From Borreliella andersonii (lineage in GTDB: Bacteria > Spirochaetota > Spirochaetia > Borreliales > Borreliaceae): a stretch of 64,000 nt of DNA. The position numbers and the translations under genes were made by a program. The DNA is taken from contig NZ_CP132457.1 of assembly GCF_032595875.1 (NCBI RefSeq), forward strand, positions 496,001-560,000, given 5' to 3'. Under the pieces are notes generated by a model, which saw only the letters and a program-made list of their open reading frames with translations, was not told the DNA's origin and did not search any database. Of this stretch, positions 45,817 through 54,228 are shown piece by piece (position 1 is the stretch's first letter; the number at the start of each line of letters is the position of its first letter).

Positions 45817-48598
45817 AAATTATTGTAAATTTACAGGTGCTTTTTTATTTTTTTTGTTTTCTTGTGTTTCTAATGAATTAAAGTTAGATCAAAATTTGGT
45901 AAAGGGAAAACTTGTTAATGGGCTAAGGTATTACATTTATAAAAATCAAACCCCAAAGAATGCTGTTAATATTGGAATTGTTTTAAATGTAGGCTCTCTC
46001 AATGAAGAAGATAATGAGAGGGGGATAGCGCATTATCTTGAACATATGGCTTTTAATGGCACAAAAGATTATCCAGGGAATTCTATAGTTGATGTTCTTA
46101 AAAAATTTGGAATGCAATTTGGTGCTGACATTAATGCTGCTACTAGTTTCGATTTCACTTATTATAGACTTGATTTGTCAGATGGTAATAATAAAGATGA
46201 AATTGATGAATCTATAAATATTTTGAGAAACTGGGCTTCTCAAATCAGTTTTATGAAAGAAGAAATAGACCTAGAGCGAAATATTATTATTGAGGAAAAA
46301 AAGCTTGGTGAGACTTATCCTGGAAGAATTTATGAAAAAATGTATAAGTTTTTAACAAGCGGAAGTCTTTATGAATTTAGAAGTCCTATTGGACTTGAAG
46401 AGCAGATTTTATCTTTTCAATCAGAAGATTTTAAAAAATTTTATAGAAAGTGGTATAGGCCAGAACTTGCAAGTGTTATTGTGGTAGGAGATATTGATCC
46501 TATAGAAATTGAAGATAAAATAAAGAAGCAATTTATTTCTTGGAAAAATCCAGCTGATAAAGTTAAAGAGCCAAAAGTAAGTTTAGACGTAGAGCTTAAA
46601 GATAAGTTTTTACTTTTAGAAGATTTAGAAGTTGGAGAACCTGGTTTAATGTTCTTTAAAAAAGAAATTATTAACTTTGTGAAGACCAAAGATGATGTTT
46701 TGAATGACATTAAAAGGTCTTTATTGAGTGCTCTTTTTGAAAATAGATTTTCTGAATTAAAGACCACTGGGGTAAATCATTTTAAAAATGTTTCAAATAA
46801 AGATTTTTTTTCATTTAAGTCAGATAACAATACTATTGTTGCAAGATCGATTTCTTTAAACTTTAATCCAGGTTATTTGAACGAAGGAATTCAAGACTTT
46901 TTTTATGAGCTTGAGAGGATAAGAAAATTTGGATTTACCCAAGGTGAGTTTGAAAAAGTTAGATCTCAATTTTTCAAATCTTTAGAATTAAGGAAAAAAA
47001 ATATAAATAAAACAAATTCATGGGCTATTTTTGAAAATTTAGTAGAGATTGCTATTTATGGTTCTAATAAATTTGATATGAATGAATATTATGACCTTTC
47101 TGTTCAATATTTGAAAAAGATTGATTTAAAAACAATAAATAATCTTGTAGGAAGAGAGTTTGATGTAAAAGATTGTGCAATTTTTTATTCTTATCATGGA
47201 GGAGCGCATCCTGTTTTGGCTTTTGAAGATATTGATAATCTTCAAAAGATAGCTTTAAAAAGAGAGATAAAGCCTTATGATAATTCTTCAATTGAAGGTA
47301 AATTTTTTAATAAGTCTTTAGATGATAAAGATATTATTAAAGAAAATGAGTTTGAAAATGAAATTTCATCATTTGTTCTTGAAAATGGTGTTGAAGTTTA
47401 TTTTAAATATAATGATCAAAAAAAGGGTGTAATTGATTTTAGTGCAACTTCTTGGGGAGGTTTAATCAATGAAGATATAAGACTTATTCCTGTTTTATCT
47501 TTTGCTCCTGGGGTAGTATCTGGTTCAGGTTACGGTGATTATTCTGCATTACAGACTGAAAAATATTTATCAGATAAAACTGTTTCTTTAAGTGTTGGCG
47601 TTGGAGCTCAAGAATCATATATTACTGGAAGTTCAGATAAAAAAGATCTTGAAACTCTTTTTCAGCTTATATATTTTACTTTCAAGGAACCCAAAATAGA
47701 TGATGTTTTTTTGCAAAATGCTATTAATAATATAAAAGCACTAATAAAGAGTAATAAAAATAGTTCTAATTATCATTTTAAAAAAGCTATTAGTAGATTT
47801 TTAAACAATAATGATCCTAGATTTGAAGATACAAAAGATAGTGATTTGCAGTATTTTACAAAAGAAAATATTTTGTCTTTTTATAAGAAAAGGTTTACTT
47901 ATGCAAATAATTTTAAGTTTGTTTTTGTTGGAGATTCAGATATTCAAACAATAAAGACTTATTCAAAGAAATATTTGGGCAATCTTAACTTTAAAGAAAT
48001 AAGCGAGTATAAAGATTTAGATTACTCTTACAGTAAAAATTTTAATAAAGTAGTTGTAAGGAAGGGGAAAAATACAACTAGCTTTGCTTATATAATTTAT
48101 CCTTTTAAATTTAATTATTTAGCAGAAACCTCATTAAATTTAAATGCTTTAGCAGATCTATTAACGGATGGGCTTATAAAAAATATTAGAGAAAAAATGT
48201 CTAGCGTTTATGCAATTCAATCCTCTTTTGACTCCAATTTACGGAAAAATGTAGACTCTGATGGTATTTTGTCTATTTTTTTTACTACTGAGCCCAAGGA
48301 GCTGAATAATGTTTTAAATTCTATTAATCGCTATATGATCGAAAGGCAAAAAATAGATTTTAATGATAAAGATTTTTCTTATGTTAAGAAGAATTATATT
48401 AAAAATACAAAAATAAATTCAGAGAAGAATGGTTATTGGATTTCAAATATATTGGCGTCATTATCCTGGTATGGGGTATTTAAGAATAATTTTGGTGTCA
48501 AGTTTGTAGAGACAAACTTGAATAAAGATTTAATAAATGAATTTTTTAAGAAAATTAATCTTGAAGAAAGAGTAGAGATATTATTAATACCCGAATAG
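45797..48598 (+). CDS. M16-family zinc metallopeptidase lipoprotein (PqqL-like)
   Basis: A 933-residue two-repeat M16 peptidase. The active half contains the inverted zinc motif HYLEH (H79, E82, H83) and the downstream ERNIIIEEK with the third ligand glutamate; the second half lacks the motif, as in family members where it is structural. The N-terminus has a hydrophobic stretch ending LFSC at residues 20-23, a lipobox, so it is probably a lipoprotein facing the periplasm or surface. The ATG at 45797 has GAGGG 7-8 bp upstream; an in-frame GTG at 45791 would overlap that site. It overlaps the previous gene by 20 bp. Confidence 0.88.
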   Translation: MNYQRIRNYCKFTGAFLFFLFSCVSNELKLDQNLVKGKLVNGLRYYIYKNQTPKNAVNIGIVLNVGSLNEEDNERGIAHYLEHMAFNGTKDYPGNSIVDVLKKFGMQFGADINAATSFDFTYYRLDLSDGNNKDEIDESINILRNWASQISFMKEEIDLERNIIIEEKKLGETYPGRIYEKMYKFLTSGSLYEFRSPIGLEEQILSFQSEDFKKFYRKWYRPELASVIVVGDIDPIEIEDKIKKQFISWKNPADKVKEPKVSLDVELKDKFLLLEDLEVGEPGLMFFKKEIINFVKTKDDVLNDIKRSLLSALFENRFSELKTTGVNHFKNVSNKDFFSFKSDNNTIVARSISLNFNPGYLNEGIQDFFYELERIRKFGFTQGEFEKVRSQFFKSLELRKKNINKTNSWAIFENLVEIAIYGSNKFDMNEYYDLSVQYLKKIDLKTINNLVGREFDVKDCAIFYSYHGGAHPVLAFEDIDNLQKIALKREIKPYDNSSIEGKFFNKSLDDKDIIKENEFENEISSFVLENGVEVYFKYNDQKKGVIDFSATSWGGLINEDIRLIPVLSFAPGVVSGSGYGDYSALQTEKYLSDKTVSLSVGVGAQESYITGSSDKKDLETLFQLIYFTFKEPKIDDVFLQNAINNIKALIKSNKNSSNYHFKKAISRFLNNNDPRFEDTKDSDLQYFTKENILSFYKKRFTYANNFKFVFVGDSDIQTIKTYSKKYLGNLNFKEISEYKDLDYSYSKNFNKVVVRKGKNTTSFAYIIYPFKFNYLAETSLNLNALADLLTDGLIKNIREKMSSVYAIQSSFDSNLRKNVDSDGILSIFFTTEPKELNNVLNSINRYMIERQKIDFNDKDFSYVKKNYIKNTKINSEKNGYWISNILASLSWYGVFKNNFGVKFVETNLNKDLINEFFKKINLEERVEILLIPE

Positions 48599-48613
48599 TT
48601 AGTGGTTGTTTAA

Positions 48614-48656
48614 AAACATTCTTGTTTTCTGGATTAACTAGAAAGCAAGAACGTTT
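48614..48656. terminator. Hairpin between M16 gene and tRNAs, probably bidirectional terminator
   Basis: Stem TTCTTGTTTTCT (48619-48630) pairs with AGAAAGCAAGAA (48640-48651) with one G.U pair, extended by AAAC/GTTT after a mismatch. On the minus strand, TTTTT follows directly, which fits a stop for the tRNA operon; on plus, a CTTTTT comes about 10 bases later and may stop the M16 gene. Confidence 0.6.
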
Positions 48657-48678
48657 AGCCTACTTTTTATTAGCAATA

Positions 48679-48750
48679 CATCCTCTAGGGGAATCGAACC
48701 CCTCTTGCCAGGATGAAAACCTGGAGTCCTAACCGATAGACGAAGAGGAC
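48679..48750 (-). tRNA. tRNA-Glu (TTC)
   Basis: A 72-base cloverleaf with acceptor arms GTCCTCT and AGAGGAT (one G.U pair), TTCGATT in the T loop and a TTTTCAT anticodon loop reading TTC. CCA is not encoded. It is 5 bases downstream of tRNA-Lys(TTT) and likely cotranscribed. Confidence 0.95.
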
Positions 48751-48755
48751 AAAAA

Positions 48756-48828
48756 TGAGCTCAGTAGGACTCGAACCTACGACAAACGCCTTAAAAGGGC
48801 GCTGCTCTACCATCTGAGCTATGAGCCC
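48756..48828 (-). tRNA. tRNA-Lys (TTT)
   Basis: A 73-base cloverleaf with acceptor GGGCTCA/TGAGCTC, D arm GCTC/GAGC, anticodon loop CTTTTAA reading TTT, and T loop TTCGAGT. CCA is not encoded. It has its own strong promoter at 48857-48885. Confidence 0.95.
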
Positions 48829-48856
48829 AAAAGCCATTTTATGACCATTAAAAGTA

Positions 48857-48885
48857 ATAATATATTTATTTTCCAATAATGTCAA
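48857..48885 (-). promoter_or_regulatory. Consensus promoter for tRNA-Lys(TTT)-tRNA-Glu
   Basis: On the minus strand, a perfect -35 TTGACA (48880-48885) is followed after exactly 17 bases by TATTAT (48857-48862). Transcription would start near 48850, about 22 bases before the tRNA. Confidence 0.75.
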
Positions 48886-48891
48886 GTTAAA

Positions 48892-48919
48892 TTGGTATAA
48901 AATTAATAATTTATACCAA
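48892..48919. terminator. Perfect 10-bp hairpin between the two tRNA-Lys units
   Basis: TTGGTATAAA (48892-48901) and TTTATACCAA (48910-48919) are exact inverted repeats with an 8-base loop. It lies just after tRNA-Lys(CTT) and just before the next promoter, so it is probably the stop for the first unit; TTTAAC follows on the minus strand. It could instead be an operator next to the -35. Confidence 0.5.
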
Positions 48920-48936
48920 AAATGCATTTAACAATT

Positions 48937-49009
48937 TGAGCTGCACAGGACTTGAACCTGTAACCAGCGGATTAAGAGTCCGATGCTCTACCACTTGAGC
49001 TAGCAGCCC
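48937..49009 (-). tRNA. tRNA-Lys (CTT)
   Basis: A 73-base cloverleaf with acceptor GGGCTGC/GCAGCTC, anticodon loop CTCTTAA reading CTT, and T loop TTCAAGT. CCA is not encoded. Its promoter is at 49033-49061. Confidence 0.95.
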
Positions 49010-49032
49010 AGTTTATTAATTTGCTAACAATA

Positions 49033-49061
49033 AGAATAAGTTTTTATAAATTGAATGTCAA
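49033..49061 (-). promoter_or_regulatory. Consensus promoter for tRNA-Lys(CTT)
   Basis: On the minus strand TTGACA (49056-49061) is followed after 17 bases by TATTCT (49033-49038). The -35 overlaps the last codons of the TPR gene. The start point would be about 17 bases before the tRNA. Confidence 0.7.
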
Positions 49062-49702
49062 GGTTTGCTGTTGCTTTTTTTTAATTCTTCTAGCAAATTT
49101 TTTGCCTCTAGGTTATTAGGAGAGATTGTAAGAAGTTTAATTAGTGCTTCTTCTGCTAATATTTTATTTTTAGCATTTATTCTTGATCTTGCTAATTTTA
49201 TTAATAGATTTTGGTTATTAGGAGAAAATCGTAATGCATATTCGTATGCAAAATCGGCTTCATTATATCTTTTTAGCGCATAGAAAGCATCTGCAATCAA
49301 ATTATAAACTTTTATTATTCTTGCTCCTTTAGAATCAAGGCTAATGTATTCTTGAAAGTATTTTAATGCATTTTCATAATTTTTTTGAAAAAAATATGCT
49401 TCTCCTAGTGCTTGGATAATTCTTATGTCATATTTTTTAATACCAAGCCCGATAATTGCTTCTTTTTCAGCTCTCTTGTATTCCCCTATGGCTATTAAGC
49501 TCCATATCAATATTGTCCTAGCATCTAAGTTATTAGGATTTAGTCGAATTTCTTCTAACGTGTTTGAAATAGCTTCTTTAAATTTTCCCTCTTTATACAG
49601 AAGAAGAGAGTCTTCTTTTTCTTTAGGCGGTGATTGTCCAAATAATAAGCTTAAATTAGATAGCAGAATTAAAGCTGTTTTTAGTAGAAAAAAAAAATTC
49701 AT
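49058..49702 (-). CDS. TPR-repeat exported protein
   Basis: A 214-residue protein with an N-terminal hydrophobic signal (about 3-22) and four or five tetratricopeptide repeats (about 30-205). Examples are ALGEAYFFQKNYENALKYFQ and NLIADAFYALKRYNEADFAY, each with the small/large residue pattern of TPR helices. TPR domains are scaffolds for protein contacts. It overlaps the bactofilin gene by 4 bp, so it may be functionally tied to it, for example as a cell-shape or wall partner. Confidence 0.85.
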   Translation of the reverse strand: MNFFFLLKTALILLSNLSLLFGQSPPKEKEDSLLLYKEGKFKEAISNTLEEIRLNPNNLDARTILIWSLIAIGEYKRAEKEAIIGLGIKKYDIRIIQALGEAYFFQKNYENALKYFQEYISLDSKGARIIKVYNLIADAFYALKRYNEADFAYEYALRFSPNNQNLLIKLARSRINAKNKILAEEALIKLLTISPNNLEAKNLLEELKKSNSKP

Positions 49703-50055
49703 TCTTCTAGATCCTCCATTTCACAATTTCCTTTAAATATTGCTCCAGAGTCAATAAAGAGTTCTTTGGTTTTAATGTTTCCTATTAATTTGCCGGTTTT
49801 GTAGATTTTAATTGTTCTTAAAGCTTCAATATTCCCTTTTATTTTGCCATGATTTAGTAAATGTTGGCATTTTATTTCAGCTTCAACATCAGCTTTTTCC
49901 CTTAGATAGATTGAATTTGATGAGTTTATTAAACCCTTGAGCCTTCCTTCTATTATTATTGGCTTATTGCTTTCGATATAACCTTCAAACTCAAAATTGT
50001 TTTTTATTATATTTTGGGTACTACTTTCTTCGAATTCTAAGCTATCTATGCTCAT
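49699..50055 (-). CDS. Bactofilin
   Basis: A 118-residue bactofilin, a small beta-helix cytoskeletal protein that polymerises without nucleotide. The repeating short beta pattern (IIEGRLKGLI, LREKADVEAEIKC, GKIKGNIEALRTIKIYKTG, LIGNIKTKELFIDSGAIFKGN) is typical of the DUF583/bactofilin core, with short disordered ends. In other spirochaetes such proteins affect cell shape or periplasmic flagella placement. It overlaps a TPR gene by 4 bp. Confidence 0.88.
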   Translation of the reverse strand: MSIDSLEFEESSTQNIIKNNFEFEGYIESNKPIIIEGRLKGLINSSNSIYLREKADVEAEIKCQHLLNHGKIKGNIEALRTIKIYKTGKLIGNIKTKELFIDSGAIFKGNCEMEDLEE

Positions 50056-50121
50056 TGGAACCTCTAAAAATGAATGCTTTAACTATATAGCATTCATTTT
50101 TGATTTAATTTTTTATTGTTA

Positions 50122-50820
50122 TTAATCGTTTCTTCTTTGGCCCAAAAATCTTAGAAGATATAAGAATAAATTTATAAAATCTAAATAAAGTTTAAGTGAG
50201 GCTACAACCGCCATTCTATTTTTTATTTCAGTTTCGTCTTGTAGCATTTTATCCATTTTAGAAATATTTTGAACGTCATAGGCTGTTAGGCCTGTAAATA
50301 TAACTACGCCCAAAATAGATATAAGGAAATTAAGACCTGAGCTTCTAAAAAACATATTAACAAGAGATGCAATAATGATTCCCCATAAGCCCATTATTAG
50401 ATAGCTTCCCATTTTTGTTAGATCTGTTGTTGTAGTGTATCCATAAACAGACATTCCAAGAAATGTTCCAGCAGTAATTCCAAATGTGAATACTATTGAT
50501 CCTTGCGTATAAATCATAAATATAGAAGATAATGTTACTCCTGTTAGTGCTGAGTAGAGCAAGAAAAGAGCTGTTGCAGTATTGCTTGATATTTTATTAA
50601 GAGCACCACTTATTGCATATACAAGTCCAAATTGTATAAGTATTATAGCCATAAATGACATTGGATTTGAGAATATTATTGCTTTGATTGTTTGATTTTC
50701 TGATGTTGCATATGCAAACATTGCTGAGATTAAAAGTCCAATTGACATAAGCCCAAAAACCTTGGCTAAAAATTTGTTTTTTATTAGTATTTCTTGTTTT
50801 TCTTGTGTTAAATCGATCAT
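50122..50820 (-). CDS. BAX-inhibitor-1 (YccA/TMBIM) family membrane protein
   Basis: A 232-residue protein with about seven hydrophobic segments from residue 16 to 226. VFGLMSIGLLISAMFAYATS at the first segment and FTGLTAYDVQNISKMDK near the end are typical of the family, along with LKLYLDFINLFLYLLRFLG at the C-terminus. Bacterial BI-1 proteins (BsYetJ) are pH-sensitive calcium leaks; YccA regulates FtsH. Which role applies here is unknown. AAGGAGG-type site precedes the ATG. It lies 23 bp after fusA. Confidence 0.9.
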   Translation of the reverse strand: MIDLTQEKQEILIKNKFLAKVFGLMSIGLLISAMFAYATSENQTIKAIIFSNPMSFMAIILIQFGLVYAISGALNKISSNTATALFLLYSALTGVTLSSIFMIYTQGSIVFTFGITAGTFLGMSVYGYTTTTDLTKMGSYLIMGLWGIIIASLVNMFFRSSGLNFLISILGVVIFTGLTAYDVQNISKMDKMLQDETEIKNRMAVVASLKLYLDFINLFLYLLRFLGQRRND

Positions 50821-50843
50821 AATAAAGCCTCCTTATTATTTTA

Positions 50844-52925
50844 TTAAGATTTGTTTTGATCGTTAAATTTTTTGCGAAGTTCATCAAATATAGTGCTTGG
50901 AACTTTTCCATACTTTAAAAATTCCATTGAGAATTCTGCTTTTCCTTGGGTAGAGGATCTAAGGACTGTTGAAAATCCAAACATTTCACTTAAAGGCACC
51001 TCAGCTTCAACTTTTGAAAAACTTCCATCTTCTAGCGAACCTGTTATTATTCCTCTTCTTTGGTTTAAAAGACCAAACATATTGCCTTGAAATTCAGTAG
51101 GACCTTCAAGGGTAACTTTCATTATTGGTTCAAGGATTGTAGGCTTTGCCTTTTCATAAGCTTCTCTAAAAGCGCCAATTGCTGCTAATTGGAATGCAAT
51201 ATCAGATGAGTCAACAATGTGATATTGGCCATCATTGATTGTGATTTTTATATCAACTATTGGAAAGCCAATTAATGTTCCCCTTTCCATTGCTTTTTGG
51301 AATCCTTTGTCACATGATGGGATATATTCTGTTGGGATTACTCCTCCTTTTATTAGATTAACAAATTCGTATGTTTCTCCTTCTTTATCAAGAGGTTCCA
51401 TAAACCCTGCAACCCTTCCAAACTGACCAGCTCCTCCAGATTGCTTTTTGTGAGTATAATTAAATTCAGCTTTTCTTGTAATTGTTTCTCTATAGGCTAC
51501 TTGTGGCATTCCGGTTTCAACTTCTACCTTGAACTCTCTTTTCATTCTTTCAATGTAAACTTCCAAGTGTAGCTCTCCCATGCCTTGAATTATTGTTTCG
51601 TTTGATTCAATGTCAACATAAGTTTTAAATGTTGGATCTTCTTTTGTAAATCTTCCCAGGGCTTTAGCCATATTATCGGCAGATTTTTTGTCCTTTGGTT
51701 TTACAGAAAGAGAAATTACTGGATCTGGGATAAACATTGATGTCATTGAATAGTTAATTGACGGATCACAAAACGTATCTCCTGATGCACATTCTATTCC
51801 AAATAAAGCAACAATGTCGCCACTTTCTCCAAATTCAATGTCTTCTGTATTATTAGCGTGCATTCTGATAAGTCTTCCGACTTTGAATTTTTTAGAAGTT
51901 CTTGAATTTATAAGTTCTTGTCCTTTTTTTAAAGTTCCTTGATAGATTCTGACATAAGTTAATTGGCCGTATTGTCCGTCTTCAAGTTTAAATGCAAGAG
52001 CAACAGTTGGAAGTTCGTTGTCAATTTTAAGATCGATTTCTTTTTCATTATTATTAATGTCAAGAGCGGTGTTTTTTATATCATGAGGGGATGGCAAAAA
52101 TCTGGTTACAGCATCTAAGAGCAATTGCACTCCTTTATTTTTATAAGCAGATCCCATAAATACAGGGCATAATTTTAAAGCCAATGTTCCTGTTCTAGTT
52201 GCATTGTATATTATTTCAGTAGGGACTTCTTTTCCTTCCATGTGTAATTCCATAAGTTCATCATTAAAGTCTGCAAGAGTATCAAGCATTATTTCTCGTT
52301 TGCTTTTTGCTTCTTCCAAGAGATCTGAGGGTATTTCTTTTTCTATTATTTCTGTTCCATCTTTTCCTTCAAAATAGTAGGCTTTCATTAATATAAGGTC
52401 TATAACTCCAATATGTTTGTCTTCTAATCCAATTGGGATTTGCATTAAAACAGAGTTTAAGTCAAGTTTTGATCTTAGCTGATCTTTCACGTTGTAAGGA
52501 TTTGCTCCGGTTTTATCGCATTTATTTACAAATGCAAGGCGTGGTACGCTATATCTTTTAAGTTGTCGATCAACAGTTATTGATTGAGATTGAACTCCTG
52601 CAACAGAATCAAGAACCAATATTGCTCCGTCAAGTACTCTAAGAGATCTTTCAACTTCAATTGTAAAATCTACGTGTCCGGGTGTATCAATAATATTTAT
52701 TGGGAAATCTTTCCATTCAACATGAGTTGCAGCTGATGCTATTGTGATTCCTCTTTCTCTTTCAAGTTCCATTGAGTCCATTGTTGCACCAACTCCATCT
52801 TTACCTTTTACTTCGTGAATTGCATGAATTTTATTACAATAAAAAAGAATGCGTTCTGTAAGAGTAGTTTTTCCTGAGTCAATGTGTGCGCTAATGCCTA
52901 TGTTTCGTAATTTATTGTAGTCCAT
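50844..52925 (-). CDS. fusA: Translation elongation factor G
   Basis: A 693-residue EF-G, the GTPase that drives translocation. The P-loop is AHIDSGKTT at 13-21, followed by [14 protein letters not shown] (switch I), DTPGHVDFT (switch II) and [11 protein letters not shown]. Domain IV ends in the normal [11 protein letters not shown] loop. The serine in AHIDSGKT marks the type found in spirochaetes and mitochondrial EF-G1 (common bacterial EF-G has AHIDAGKT). Borrelia carries a second EF-G elsewhere, reported to act only in ribosome recycling. An AGGAGG site (52937-52942) precedes the ATG. Confidence 0.96.
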   Translation of the reverse strand: MDYNKLRNIGISAHIDSGKTTLTERILFYCNKIHAIHEVKGKDGVGATMDSMELERERGITIASAATHVEWKDFPINIIDTPGHVDFTIEVERSLRVLDGAILVLDSVAGVQSQSITVDRQLKRYSVPRLAFVNKCDKTGANPYNVKDQLRSKLDLNSVLMQIPIGLEDKHIGVIDLILMKAYYFEGKDGTEIIEKEIPSDLLEEAKSKREIMLDTLADFNDELMELHMEGKEVPTEIIYNATRTGTLALKLCPVFMGSAYKNKGVQLLLDAVTRFLPSPHDIKNTALDINNNEKEIDLKIDNELPTVALAFKLEDGQYGQLTYVRIYQGTLKKGQELINSRTSKKFKVGRLIRMHANNTEDIEFGESGDIVALFGIECASGDTFCDPSINYSMTSMFIPDPVISLSVKPKDKKSADNMAKALGRFTKEDPTFKTYVDIESNETIIQGMGELHLEVYIERMKREFKVEVETGMPQVAYRETITRKAEFNYTHKKQSGGAGQFGRVAGFMEPLDKEGETYEFVNLIKGGVIPTEYIPSCDKGFQKAMERGTLIGFPIVDIKITINDGQYHIVDSSDIAFQLAAIGAFREAYEKAKPTILEPIMKVTLEGPTEFQGNMFGLLNQRRGIITGSLEDGSFSKVEAEVPLSEMFGFSTVLRSSTQGKAEFSMEFLKYGKVPSTIFDELRKKFNDQNKS

Positions 52926-53222
52926 TAGACTTTGTTCCTCCTGATGATATGTGAGTAGAAGATTACCTATCTCAGTAATTTTACAAAATTTTTTTTTAAA
53001 AATCTATCTTATATCGTTTTATATTGTTAAATATTTGAAAGTTTAAACTATTTTTATGATATTTGACAGTTTCCTTGATTAAATTTGTATTAATGTATAT
53101 CCTTATCTTAGGGAATATATCATTTAGTAAATTTTGATTTTATTGATTAAAACTTTTTATTTAGTGAATTAACTCTTACTTTATTATTATGCTCCTAATA
53201 TAATTATTTGGAGGAATTTGAG
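52926..53222. other. Intergenic region between divergent fusA and KTSC genes
   Basis: This 297-bp AT-rich region contains the fusA ribosome-binding site at 52937-52942 and, at the other end, a TATAAT (53199-53204) with GGAGG (53210-53214) for the KTSC gene. No convincing -35 is visible for fusA. I see no gene or strong repeat in it. Confidence 0.5.
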
Positions 53223-53450
53223 TTGGAAACTTTAACAATATCTAATGAATTGAGCAAAATATCACAGGTAGGTTACGATTCTTCTGTGTCTGAGCTTTCT
53301 GTGTTTTTTAAAGATGGAAGAGCTTATAAGTATTTTAAGATTGAACCAAGGCATTTTAGTGCAATATCTAAACTTGTTGAGGATAGAAGATCAGTTGGTA
53401 AATATTTAACAGAAAATGTGTTTAACAAATATGACCAAGAAAAGCTTTAA
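53223..53450 (+). CDS. KTSC-domain small protein
   Basis: A 75-residue protein consisting of a KTSC domain, named after the short C-terminal module of some lysyl-tRNA synthetases. The pattern ISQVGYDSSVSELSVFFKDG, AYKYFKIEPRHFSAI and VGKYLTENVFNKY matches the family, including the aromatic/acidic positions. The role is unknown; nucleic-acid binding has been suggested for the family, an inference. The TTG at 53223 has GGAGG 8 bp upstream, while an in-frame TTG at 53208 overlaps that site. Confidence 0.82.
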   Translation: METLTISNELSKISQVGYDSSVSELSVFFKDGRAYKYFKIEPRHFSAISKLVEDRRSVGKYLTENVFNKYDQEKL

Positions 53451-53469
53451 TTTGTGTTTTAGATAGTAT

Positions 53470-53507
53470 AAAAGCCCTTTTGTTTTTAAAGCAGGAGGGC
53501 TTATTTA
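53470..53507 (+). terminator. Rho-independent terminator after the KTSC gene
   Basis: AAGCCCT (53472-53478) pairs with AGGGCTT (53496-53502), with A-rich sequence before and ATTTATA after. The GC content of this stem is the highest of any hairpin seen in the window. Confidence 0.65.
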
Positions 53508-53580
53508 TATTTATGACTAGCTTTTAGAGTGATAAATTTTGTTTTATAATCATTAATATTAGGGATTCAAGTAAGTTTTT

Positions 53581-54108
53581 ATGTATAAATTTTTGTTTAT
53601 TATTGTTTTTGTTTTATCTTGCAGCTCTATTTTTAAGGAATATCAAAATATATCAGGTGAATACTATAAGCTTGCTAAGTTAAATGAGGAGCTTGGTAAT
53701 GATAAGACTTCTGTTTTGCTTTATGAAAAATCTATTAAATTTAATATTAATGCTGGTGATGATTCAAGTTATAATTTTATTTTAGCTTGCATTAATTTGA
53801 AGAAATATGTAGAGGCTGAGTTGAAACTTGATTCTATTATAAAAGAAGATCCAGAAAATATTTTGTTAATTAATCTTAAAGGATATTTGCTATTTAAGAA
53901 AAATGATTTGGATAATGCTTTGATTTATTATTTGAAAACTCTAGAATTTGCGCCTGCAAATAAAGAGGCTCTGTTTAATATTTTTTACATTTATCATTTA
54001 AAGGGCGACAAAAAAAATGCAAAGAAACATATCTCAAAATATAAAGAGCTAAATCATCCTATACCAAGTGGTTCAGAAGAAATAGTTTCCTCTGTTCTTA
54101 AGAGTTAA
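53581..54108 (+). CDS. TPR-repeat lipoprotein
   Basis: A 175-residue protein with a lipoprotein signal: a hydrophobic N-terminus ending VLSC with the lipidated cysteine at residue 14. Three to four TPR-like repeats follow (about 30-160), for instance YKLAKLNEELGNDKTSVLLY and NLKGYLLFKKNDLDNALIYY. Such proteins are usually periplasmic scaffolds. Whether it reaches the outer membrane surface is not evident. Confidence 0.85.
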   Translation: MYKFLFIIVFVLSCSSIFKEYQNISGEYYKLAKLNEELGNDKTSVLLYEKSIKFNINAGDDSSYNFILACINLKKYVEAELKLDSIIKEDPENILLINLKGYLLFKKNDLDNALIYYLKTLEFAPANKEALFNIFYIYHLKGDKKNAKKHISKYKELNHPIPSGSEEIVSSVLKS

Positions 54109-54228
54109 TTTTTTGGTTTTTTGTTTGATTTTTTCTTTGTGGCAATCTTTATGGTTATTATTATATAATAAGGTATGCAATGTAAACCCTGTTTTATTTT
54201 TTATAAATTTTTGTAGGAGAGTTTTTAT

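Noticed and set aside
48685..48927. An 80-codon minus-strand open frame
   Set aside because: It lies across tRNA-Glu and tRNA-Lys(TTT) and has no ribosome-binding site or protein-like composition.
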